DNA of 64,000 nucleotides from Bacteroidia bacterium Ga0077558 (GTDB lineage Bacteria; Bacteroidota; Bacteroidia; Chitinophagales; Chitinophagaceae): NCBI GenBank assembly GCA_001464625.1, contig LNFJ01000031.1, positions 1 to 64,000 of the forward strand, read 5' to 3'. Shown piece by piece: positions 49,391 to 58,061 of this stretch (position 1 is its first letter; each line of letters starts with the position of its first letter). The notes under the pieces were generated by a model. It saw only the letters and a program-made list of their open reading frames with translations, ran no database searches and was not told where the DNA came from. The position numbers and the translations under genes were made by a program.

Positions 49391-50413
49391 CTAAATCACC
49401 TGGAACCCATACGCATAAGGGTCATCTTCTGTATTAATCGATATAGTATTGTGTCCATAAATTTTTGCCCAGCCCTCTACCGATGGACGAATGGCAGGTT
49501 TGCCGGCAACTGTTAACTCTTCTTCTATCCGCCCAATGAATTTACTGCCGATTATACTTTCATGAATAAACTCATTCCCTTTCTTCAACTTTCCTTTAGC
49601 ATACCATTGCGCCATTCTTGCCGATGTTCCAGTTCCGCAGGGCGAACGATCAATTGCTTTATCACCATAGAATACTGCATTTCTTGCTGTAGAATTTTTA
49701 TCCAGCACAGCACCTGTCCACAAAATATGTGAGCAACCATTTATTGTTGCATCATCAGGATGAACGAATTCATATTTGGCGTTAATATTTTTCCGCAACT
49801 GTCTTGCCCAAGCAATTAATTTATCAGCCGGGTAATGTTCCAATCCCATAAAATTTTTCTGTATATCAACTATTGCATAAAAATTTCCCCCATAAGAAAC
49901 ATCTATTATCAATTCTCCTAAATCCGGGCAATTAACCAATAACTCTGTAGAATGCAAATATGCCGGCACATTCGTAAGCTTTACACTTTTTACTTTTGTC
50001 CCGCCTGAGGAGGAATGCATTTCGTAGTTGATCATCACCAATCCAGCCGGAGCTTCCATCCTCACCATTCCCGGAATTTTCGGCTTTATCAAACCTTCTT
50101 CAATTGCAATAGTAATGGTGCCGATAGTTCCATGGCCGCACATCGGCAGGCAACCACTGGTTTCAATAAATAAAACGGCAACATCATTTTGTGGATCATG
50201 TGGTGGATAGAGAATACTTCCACTCATCATATCATGCCCCCTCGGTTCAAACATCAACCCTGTTCTTATCCAGTCGTACTCCCGGAGAAAATGCTGTCGC
50301 TTTTCACTCATGTTCTTTCCTTCCAAAATTGGTCCGCCTTCTTTTACCAACCGAACAGGATTACCACAGGTATGTGCATCGATACAATTAAAAACAAAAG
50401 CCCCTGGCTTCAT
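49391..50413 (-). CDS. 4-hydroxyproline epimerase (proline racemase family)
   Basis: Both catalytic Cys motifs present: LPMCGHGTIG and DRSPCGTGTSARMA. Confidence 0.92.
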   Translation of the reverse strand: MKPGAFVFNCIDAHTCGNPVRLVKEGGPILEGKNMSEKRQHFLREYDWIRTGLMFEPRGHDMMSGSILYPPHDPQNDVAVLFIETSGCLPMCGHGTIGTITIAIEEGLIKPKIPGMVRMEAPAGLVMINYEMHSSSGGTKVKSVKLTNVPAYLHSTELLVNCPDLGELIIDVSYGGNFYAIVDIQKNFMGLEHYPADKLIAWARQLRKNINAKYEFVHPDDATINGCSHILWTGAVLDKNSTARNAVFYGDKAIDRSPCGTGTSARMAQWYAKGKLKKGNEFIHESIIGSKFIGRIEEELTVAGKPAIRPSVEGWAKIYGHNTISINTEDDPYAYGFQVI

Positions 50414-50483
50414 ATCTTATTTTTAAAATGTCAACTAATAATTTTCATCCATCATCTTCTCCTGACTATTTACTAACGACTCC

Positions 50484-51584
50484 TTACTCTTTTACGGCTA
50501 CTCCTACCATACTATCTGCTGTACCATAATACAAGAACCACTTCCCTTTAAAAAAAACCAGTCCTTCCACAAAGGTTGTTCCTGCTTTATATTGTCCTTT
50601 TATTTCATGCGATAGATCAGGTTTAATAAAATAATTGTCGCTACGCTCCAGTAAAATTGAAGGGTCGTTTATAGCAAACAAAGCCTGTCCGCCGCAATAG
50701 GTTCCTTGGGGAATAGTGGGGTCAGCATTTTCATCTTCAATATTCCTTCCATTATATAATAACAAAATTCCCTTGTCAGTGATCAATGCCGGTGGGCCTG
50801 GTTCTGTAAGATGGCTATCAAATTTTTTCTTTCTTGGAATCAATACAGGTCTTAATTCCTGGTTTTCTGTTATTACGGGTGTCCAGTCAATCAGGTTTTC
50901 TGAATACGCAATATACATAGGGTTCTCGCCCCAATACATCCAATACTTGCCTTCAACTTTTGCAGCTACAATTTTATCGTTCACCAGTTTTGTTACTACC
51001 GAACCTGACTTACTCCATACATTTAAAAATTTAGCGTTGTATGCTTTTGCAAAAGCAGGGCCTTGTTTTTTCCAAGTAATTAAATCCGTGGATGTAGCCA
51101 CACTTAACCTGGCCACATCACGGTTCCAACTGGTATATAATAATACGTAGGAACCATCCTCTTTTTCTACAATCCGTGGGTCTTCGCAGCCACCGGGGTA
51201 ATCATATTTCATAAACGCACTGCTATCCGGATACAACACCGGGTCTTTCTGTTTTATAAAGTGAATACCATCATCGCTTTCTGCCAAACCAATTCTGGAT
51301 GTACGCATACCTATCGCTGTACCCGGTATATCTTCTGCCCGAAATAAAATATAGACTTTGCCGTTACGAACAATCGCTGCTGGGTTAAATACATCTGCTT
51401 TCTGCCATTGTACCATTTCTTTTTTAATCGGATCAAAAAATAAAGCCGTAGAATCCGCTTGCATAATGGGATTAAAAGCCGGCTTTACAAATCCCGTCAT
51501 CTGCCATGATTGATCTTTTGTTTGTGCCTCCATTGCAAAAGGAAATAGTAACAGAAGTGTAATTAGTATAACTGTTTTTATCAT
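50484..51584 (-). CDS. Secreted GH130-like glycosidase/phosphorylase
   Basis: Signal peptide; VFNPAAIVRNGKVYILFRAED, GGCEDPRIVEKEDGSYVLLYT, YYGTADSMVGVAV. Confidence 0.85.
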   Translation of the reverse strand: MIKTVILITLLLLFPFAMEAQTKDQSWQMTGFVKPAFNPIMQADSTALFFDPIKKEMVQWQKADVFNPAAIVRNGKVYILFRAEDIPGTAIGMRTSRIGLAESDDGIHFIKQKDPVLYPDSSAFMKYDYPGGCEDPRIVEKEDGSYVLLYTSWNRDVARLSVATSTDLITWKKQGPAFAKAYNAKFLNVWSKSGSVVTKLVNDKIVAAKVEGKYWMYWGENPMYIAYSENLIDWTPVITENQELRPVLIPRKKKFDSHLTEPGPPALITDKGILLLYNGRNIEDENADPTIPQGTYCGGQALFAINDPSILLERSDNYFIKPDLSHEIKGQYKAGTTFVEGLVFFKGKWFLYYGTADSMVGVAVKE

Positions 51585-51640
51585 TTTAAATCCCCCATAA
51601 ATAAAACTCTTTGTGTAAATTCGTAATATATTGCTTGCAA

Positions 51641-52915
51641 ATGGAAACTTACGGAAAGATACTACTCATCGCCATGCCAGCCTTCCTTCTGCTTGTACTT
51701 TTTGAAAAATGGTATGGCTGGCGCAAAGGAAAAGATACCGTCCGCAATATGGATATGGTGAGCAGCCTTAGCAGTGGCGTTACCAATGTTACCAAAGATG
51801 TAATTGGCTTATACCTGGTGATCCTATCGTACCCATTTTTTCTAAACAATATAGCTGTTACAAGTATCCAGGCAACGATACCGGTTTATATCATTGCTTT
51901 TTTTGCATTGGATTTTGCCGGCTATTGGGTACATCGTCTTCAGCATGTAAACAATTTTTTCTGGAATGGCCATATAGTTCATCACAGCAGCGAAGAATTT
52001 AATTTGGCCTGTGCGTTGCGACAAAGCATTTCATCCATTGTAAAAATATTTGCCATTTTTTTATTGCCCGCAGCCTTATTGGGTGTTCCGGCAGAAGTAA
52101 TTGGCGTTGTTGCCCCGTTGCATTTGTTTGCACAGTTCTGGTACCATACCCAGCATATCAACCGTATGGGGTTTTTGGAAAAAATAATCGTCACCCCTTC
52201 TCATCATAGAGTGCACCATGCTATCAATCCGGAGTATATCGATAAAAACTACGGGCAGATATTTATTTTTTGGGATAGATGGTTTGGGACTTTTCAAGAA
52301 GAGCTTCCCAATGTACCACCCGTTTATGGTATTACCCGACCGGTTCGTACCTGGAATCCGATCAAAATTAATTTTCAGCATGTATGGTTGCTGATAAAAG
52401 ATGCGTGGCGCACCAACAACTGGAAAGACAAATTTTTGTTATGGTTTAAACCAACCGGCTACCGCCCTGCTGATGTGGCGGCTAAATATCCGGTGTATAA
52501 AATTGAGGATGTTTATCATTTTGATAAATATGATACCCGTACTTCACCAGCCTTTAATACCTGGTGCTGGGTGCAATTATTAATGTTGTTATTATTTACC
52601 AGCTACCTGTTTGGCAATATTGCATTGCTGAACAGTTTAGACAAATCCTATATTATCTGGTATGGAGCTTTTCTTTTTTTAAGCGTATATGCACTCACCG
52701 ATTTAATGGACCGGAGCCAATATGCAATTATTCCCGAAGTACTCCGCAGCGGCCTTGGTCTTTATTTTTTATATACACAGAACGATTGGTTTGGTGCCAG
52801 CCAATGGCTTTCTTCTGTACATTATATTTTTGGTGCTTATTTTATTCTATCCATTTTTGTGGCAGGATGGTTTGTGCTAAAGCATAAGAGGGAAGATTCT
52901 ATGGCAATTGCTTAG
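51641..52915 (+). CDS. Sterol desaturase/fatty acid hydroxylase family protein
   Basis: His clusters GYWVHRLQHVNNFFWNGHIVHHSSEEFN and TPSHHRVHHAINPEYIDKNYG. Confidence 0.92.
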   Translation: METYGKILLIAMPAFLLLVLFEKWYGWRKGKDTVRNMDMVSSLSSGVTNVTKDVIGLYLVILSYPFFLNNIAVTSIQATIPVYIIAFFALDFAGYWVHRLQHVNNFFWNGHIVHHSSEEFNLACALRQSISSIVKIFAIFLLPAALLGVPAEVIGVVAPLHLFAQFWYHTQHINRMGFLEKIIVTPSHHRVHHAINPEYIDKNYGQIFIFWDRWFGTFQEELPNVPPVYGITRPVRTWNPIKINFQHVWLLIKDAWRTNNWKDKFLLWFKPTGYRPADVAAKYPVYKIEDVYHFDKYDTRTSPAFNTWCWVQLLMLLLFTSYLFGNIALLNSLDKSYIIWYGAFLFLSVYALTDLMDRSQYAIIPEVLRSGLGLYFLYTQNDWFGASQWLSSVHYIFGAYFILSIFVAGWFVLKHKREDSMAIA

Positions 52916-53159
52916 TATTTTTTTACCACCTTATTACAACTATCAGCCCAATTGCGACCGAAGGTCTGTTAATTTATTTTATTCCGGTTGAAGAGAATAA
53001 ATTAATCACTCTTGTACGTTCTCATCTCTATTCAGCATATTAGAAGTTTTCCTTCTCCTTTTTTAGCTCTTGTTATAAAGCATTGCTTGGAACTCCCAAT
53101 TGTTGAAAACCTGTTTACAATTGCCCCCCGCTAATACTCAAGCCCGCAGGTGAATATTC

Positions 53160-53167
53160 TACTTTTG
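53160..53167 (+). promoter_or_regulatory. -7 promoter element TACTTTTG
   Basis: Exact TAnnTTTG, ~49 nt upstream of the ATG at 53217. Confidence 0.4.
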
Positions 53168-53216
53168 TCTTTAAGTTTCAACACTTCGTTTATTGTGTTA
53201 ATTCAACCTTGCAGCT

Positions 53217-54626
53217 ATGTTATTCAAAAAGCTATTCCCGATTTTATTTTTATTTGTTGTGGTGAATGCAACGGCGCAGCCCATTAAAACACAGACAACC
53301 GCTCAGTTACTAAAAACAGCCAGCACTCTTTTGCAAGCCCAGCAATTGGAAGCAGCAGAAGAATATTATAACACGGCACTTACAAAAGCCATTGCAGCCA
53401 AGAACTCTTACCACCAGGCACAGGCATATGAAGGCTTAGGAAATATTTATAATAAAACAAACCAGCAAACACAGGCTATAGCAGCTTACCAAAAGGCAGT
53501 TAAATTTTACAAATCACTCAACATGACAGTGATCGCTGATGTGGTGAACAATCAATTAAGGGGTTTGCTTGGCTTTGGCGATCTGTATGCTGGCGTAGAA
53601 ATTGGTGCCAAAGGAATTAAACTCAGCATCATTGAAGTTAAGATCGATAAAAACGGGGAAAATGATTACACGTTGAAATTGGATAGTGCTATCAACACAG
53701 ATGCCGCAGCTTTATCTTACCAAAGTGAAAAAGAAACTTTTGATGCCGTAACTATTTTTTACAATATCATCCGGGAAAAGTATGAAATTCCTGCTTCAAA
53801 AATTCATATCGTTATCAGTAGTGGATTAAAACAAGAACTGGATAAATATAATAAAGTAGAATATTTTGCGAATGTAGTGCGACCTAAAGACCTCGATCCC
53901 AAAATAAAGATCAATTATATCACTGTTGAGCAAGAAGCAGAATTGAGCTTTAAAGGAATTGTTCCTTCCATCAACCGCCTCACAGCTAACCAACTTGATG
54001 TTGGAAGTGGCAATACCAAAGGTGGTTATATCAACAGCAGGCGAAGTTTCATCCCAGTAACTTTTCCGTTTGGCACCAAATCTTTTCAACGTTTGCTGGA
54101 GGAAAAAATGCCAGGCAATGCAAAAATTGATGACTACCTGAAAGCTGCTGAAAAAATTATTGTTGACAGTCTTGGCAGAATGATCGTTTACCAATTCAGG
54201 GACAAACCAGATTTTAAATCAAGAGATATTATTTATGTATCCGGCGGTGTAGTGTGGGCAATAGCCTCATTAATGCACCCGGAGCTAATAAAACAAAATC
54301 ATGTAGAACTGAACCAGGAAGATATTGCCAATTTCCGCAAACTGGTGTACAGCGATTATGAAAGTCTTATCAACCCTGATTTAAAAAATCGGTTAAATGA
54401 AGATGATGCAAGAGCATCACTGGAAAATATAAAACGGGTTGTAAAAACCTATGACCAAAAAGCATTGCTTTCAGGAACCATCTGGTTAGATGAAGTGATT
54501 AAGCATGTCAATACAATGAATGCTTCAAAGAAACTTATTTTTCCAAGATATGCGTATGTAGGCTGGATAAGCGGATACATCATGGATAAGATCAGCAAGC
54601 AGTACACGGGGCTTGCGAGTCGTTAA
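53217..54626 (+). CDS. Secreted TPR protein with Ppx/GppA-like (ASKHA fold) domain
   Basis: Signal peptide MLFKKLFPILFLFVVVNATAQ; TPR (YHQAQAYEGLGNIYNKTNQQTQAIAAYQKAVKFYKSL); VEIGAKGIKLSIIEV, YITVEQEAELSFKGIV, LDVGSGNTKGGYI, IYVSGGVVWAIASL correspond to Ppx/GppA motif order. Confidence 0.75.
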   Translation: MLFKKLFPILFLFVVVNATAQPIKTQTTAQLLKTASTLLQAQQLEAAEEYYNTALTKAIAAKNSYHQAQAYEGLGNIYNKTNQQTQAIAAYQKAVKFYKSLNMTVIADVVNNQLRGLLGFGDLYAGVEIGAKGIKLSIIEVKIDKNGENDYTLKLDSAINTDAAALSYQSEKETFDAVTIFYNIIREKYEIPASKIHIVISSGLKQELDKYNKVEYFANVVRPKDLDPKIKINYITVEQEAELSFKGIVPSINRLTANQLDVGSGNTKGGYINSRRSFIPVTFPFGTKSFQRLLEEKMPGNAKIDDYLKAAEKIIVDSLGRMIVYQFRDKPDFKSRDIIYVSGGVVWAIASLMHPELIKQNHVELNQEDIANFRKLVYSDYESLINPDLKNRLNEDDARASLENIKRVVKTYDQKALLSGTIWLDEVIKHVNTMNASKKLIFPRYAYVGWISGYIMDKISKQYTGLASR

Positions 54627-54644
54627 ACAAAACTATCTGTATAA

Positions 54645-55223
54645 TTATCCTTGCTTACGCAGGTATTTTGTAAGTATTACAATTTGCTGCCCTTCTACTC
54701 TGCCTTCAATTTGCTCAGTATTATCGGGTACTAAACGAATGTTGCGTACTACCGTTCCCACTTTTGCATTAATGGTAGAGCCTTTTACATCTAATGATTT
54801 TGTGAGCACAACCGCATCACCGTTTTGCAGAATAGCACCATAGCAATCTTTGTGTAAAACAACTGCACTATCATTTTCATGATCGCCGCTGGCTTTGGCC
54901 CAGGCAAGGCGTTCATCATCGAGGTACATGAGATCAATACTATCTGCAGCCCAGCTTTCATTGCGTAAACGATTTAGCATTCTCCACGCCATTACTTGTA
55001 CGGCAGGCACCTCACTCCACATGCTGGTGGTTAGGCATTGCCAGTGTGTATTATCTAATTCTTCTTTCTTTTCTATTTGTGCTAAACATTTCGGGCAAAT
55101 TAATATTGCATCATCCATATTGCCGGTGGCAGGTGGCACTTCATATACTTTCAAATTTTCTGTGGCCTCACATAATTCGCATTTGTTGCCGCTACGCTGA
55201 ATTAATAAATCTTCTTGCTTCAT
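54645..55223 (-). CDS. PhnA/YjdM-family protein
   Basis: Zinc-ribbon CELCEATENL...CPKC and C-terminal DGDAVVLTKSLDVKGSTINAKVGTVVRNIRLV-type domain. Confidence 0.88.
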   Translation of the reverse strand: MKQEDLLIQRSGNKCELCEATENLKVYEVPPATGNMDDAILICPKCLAQIEKKEELDNTHWQCLTTSMWSEVPAVQVMAWRMLNRLRNESWAADSIDLMYLDDERLAWAKASGDHENDSAVVLHKDCYGAILQNGDAVVLTKSLDVKGSTINAKVGTVVRNIRLVPDNTEQIEGRVEGQQIVILTKYLRKQG

Positions 55224-55291
55224 AAAAATTTAATTGAAGGCGGCGAAAGTAGCCAAATTAAATTGATAATGAAACTTAAACATATCAGGGT

Positions 55292-55380
55292 CTTGTCATT
55301 CCGACGATGGAGGAATATGAGAGATTAAAACTATAAAAGCAATAGAAAGTTTGAGATGCCTCGTTCCTCGGCATGACAAA
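55292..55380. repeat. Intergenic REP/MITE-like imperfect palindrome
   Basis: CTTGTCATTCCGACGATGGAGGAATATGAGAG ... TTGAGATGCCTCGTTCCTCGGCATGACAAA; reverse complement of the right arm (TTTGTCATGCCGAGGAACGAGGCATCTCAA) aligns with the left arm. Confidence 0.65.
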
Positions 55381-55420
55381 ACTCCGAAAGACTGGAGGTC
55401 GTGGGAATAAGCATAAAAAA

Positions 55421-56905
55421 TTATTTCAAAACATCTTTTGTCAATTCACTATTCACAGTACGCCATATCCCCAACGGGTTTTCATTCTTCAATTCATCAG
55501 GTAATAATTCGTTGACCCAATTTTGAAAAGCAATGGGTCTTGCAAAACGTTTTATTCCATCTGCGCCAACAGACGTAAACCTGGAATCCGTTGTTGATGG
55601 GAAAGGACCACCGTGGTGCATACTTAAACAAACTTCCACACCTGTTGGCACACTGTTTAAAATCAACCGACCACAAATATTTTTTGCAGCGTCCACTATT
55701 TTCTCGTGAATCTGCATATCACCATCGGTTGCCATTAATGTAACTGTTAGTTGCCCTTCCAATTTATTGGCAACCTGCAACATCTCTTTCATATCCTTAC
55801 AACGAACTACTAATGAGTAGGGGCCAAATACTTCCTGGTGCAACACAGGATTGCTTAAAAATGTTTGCCCATTGGTAGATGCAATGGTTGGACTTCCCTG
55901 ATTCAACTCTGGCTTTGTTTCGCTGAACGCAACCGTATCAACTCCTTTTTGTGAAAGTGCATGATCTTTTTTCTTACGGTAATTTTTAAAAATGCCGGGA
56001 TGCAACATGGTGCCCGGAGCAATCTTAGTAATTTCTTTTCCCAGCTCTTCAATAAAAGCATTTAACTCTTTACCATCAAGACCAATGATGATACCGGGAT
56101 TGGTACAAAACTGTCCTACACCTAATGTAATGGAACCTGCATACATTTTAGCAATTGCCTTTGCATCAGTTTTCATTTTCTCCGGCAATAAAAAAACAGG
56201 ATTAACACTTCCCATTTCTGCAAACACCGGAATAGGTTCTTTCCGTTGATTGCCCCAATCAAATAATTGTTTCCCTCCAGCATACGATCCTGTAAATCCA
56301 ACTGCTTTTGTATAAGTATGTGTTACCAATGCTTTACCAACTTCAATACTTGCACCATTTACATGCGCAAAAATTCCTTCCGGCATATTGCAATCAGCCG
56401 CCGCTTTTAAAATGGCTTTCGCCACCATCTCACTTGTTTGTGCATGGGCAGGATGTGCTTTTACAATAACCGGGCAACCGGCAGCAAAGGCACAAGCTGT
56501 ATCACCACCAGCAGTAGAATAAGCAAAAGGGAAATTACTTGCACCAAAAACAACCACTGGCCCCAATGGCACCAGCATTTTTCTGATGTCTGGTTTAGGT
56601 GGTGCTTTATCAGGAATAGCAGTATCAATTCTTGCTTCCAGCCACTCTCCTTTTTCGCAGGCATCAGCATATTGATTCAATTGAAAAACTGTTCTACCTC
56701 TTTCGCCCCGCAATCTTGCTTCTGGTAAATTCGTTTCTTCTCCGGCAATCTTTAATAACTCATCGCCGCAAGCTTCTAATTCTTTAGCAATGGCCCGCAT
56801 AAAATTGGCCCGTTGCTGTAAGGGTAATTTACGGTAAACATAAAAGGCTTTCCATGCCTGTTGCATTACTTCTTCTATTTCTTGTGCTGTTGCGTCTTGG
56901 AACAT
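55421..56905 (-). CDS. Aldehyde dehydrogenase (probable alpha-ketoglutaric semialdehyde dehydrogenase)
   Basis: VVFGASNFPFAYSTAGGDTACAFAAGCPVIVKAHPAH, GFTGSYAGGKQLFD, VGQFCTNPGII catalytic Cys; adjacent to the DapA-like gene. Confidence 0.9.
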   Translation of the reverse strand: MFQDATAQEIEEVMQQAWKAFYVYRKLPLQQRANFMRAIAKELEACGDELLKIAGEETNLPEARLRGERGRTVFQLNQYADACEKGEWLEARIDTAIPDKAPPKPDIRKMLVPLGPVVVFGASNFPFAYSTAGGDTACAFAAGCPVIVKAHPAHAQTSEMVAKAILKAAADCNMPEGIFAHVNGASIEVGKALVTHTYTKAVGFTGSYAGGKQLFDWGNQRKEPIPVFAEMGSVNPVFLLPEKMKTDAKAIAKMYAGSITLGVGQFCTNPGIIIGLDGKELNAFIEELGKEITKIAPGTMLHPGIFKNYRKKKDHALSQKGVDTVAFSETKPELNQGSPTIASTNGQTFLSNPVLHQEVFGPYSLVVRCKDMKEMLQVANKLEGQLTVTLMATDGDMQIHEKIVDAAKNICGRLILNSVPTGVEVCLSMHHGGPFPSTTDSRFTSVGADGIKRFARPIAFQNWVNELLPDELKNENPLGIWRTVNSELTKDVLK

Positions 56906-56945
56906 TTGATTGTAATTATTTTTATTAGTGATTACTAATGATTGA

Positions 56946-57848
56946 TTATAGTTTCGGTCGTGTAGCAATACCATCATTAATTATTTTCAGCACTCTTTCC
57001 CGTTCTTCTCCTTCAATTGCTAAACGTGGTGCTCTTACATTTTCGCTACCAATTCCTGCTTGCGTTTCAGCCAATTTAATATACTGCACTAACTTTGGAT
57101 GAATATCCAACTCAAGCAACGGCATAAACCAACGATAGATCTTTGTTGCTTCTGCTATTTTACCGGCTTTTACTAATTTATAAATGGCAACGGTTTCTGC
57201 AGGGAAAGCACAAACTAATCCTGCTACTAATCCATCTGCTCCTAACACCAATTCTTCCATTGCCAAAGTATCTACACCGCATAGAATTTTATAGCGGTCG
57301 CCAAAGCGATTGATCAATCTTGTAACGTTGGTAACATCTCTTGTGCTTTCTTTTATCGCCGTAATATTTTTACTGGATTGAAGTTCATCAAACATATCAG
57401 GTGTTACATCTATTTTATAATCAACCGGGTTGTTGTAGATCATAATCGGCAAATCAGTAGAAGCGGCTATTGTTCTGAAATAGGTAACAGTTTCCCTATG
57501 ATCGCTTTTGTAACGCATCGGTGGTAATATCATTAATCCGGCGGCACCCCATGCTTTTGCCATTTCCGCCTGGCGGATGGCTTCTTTTGTAGATCCTTCA
57601 GCTATATTAATTATTACCGGCACTTTACCAGCTACTTCTGCTACGGCAAATTTTACCAGTTTTTCTTTTTCCTCTGTGGTCAATACACTGGCTTCACCTA
57701 AGGTGCCGCCAAGTATAATACCCGTTACACCTGCCGCTAATTGAGCATCCAGGTTTATTTTAAATAATGGTAGATCCAATTCGTCGTTTGCCGTAAATTT
57801 TGTGGTAAGTGCGGGCATTACACCCTCCCATTGAAATGACATACTCAT
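56946..57848 (-). CDS. DapA-family lyase (probable 1-pyrroline-4-hydroxy-2-carboxylate deaminase)
   Basis: GVMPALTTKFTANDELD, GGTLGEASVLTTEEK, IMIYNNPVDYKIDVTPDMF, ITAIKESTRDVTNV Schiff-base Lys; next to ALDH. Confidence 0.88.
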   Translation of the reverse strand: MSMSFQWEGVMPALTTKFTANDELDLPLFKINLDAQLAAGVTGIILGGTLGEASVLTTEEKEKLVKFAVAEVAGKVPVIINIAEGSTKEAIRQAEMAKAWGAAGLMILPPMRYKSDHRETVTYFRTIAASTDLPIMIYNNPVDYKIDVTPDMFDELQSSKNITAIKESTRDVTNVTRLINRFGDRYKILCGVDTLAMEELVLGADGLVAGLVCAFPAETVAIYKLVKAGKIAEATKIYRWFMPLLELDIHPKLVQYIKLAETQAGIGSENVRAPRLAIEGEERERVLKIINDGIATRPKL

Positions 57849-58061
57849 TGATTTTAAAGTTGATAGGAATGTTTGACCGTTTAAAGATTATTACCCGAAA
57901 AGGCAAAACAAAAAGAGGCTTAAAGGTAAGGCTTCATCACCGTTTATCCACAAGGCATAACAAACGGTTGCCTGATATCGCAAAGAGTGCTTTTGTACGG
58001 GAAATAATCATTAATTTTCATCTTCGAAATTTAAGATGCCTTCATATAAAATCAACTGTAA

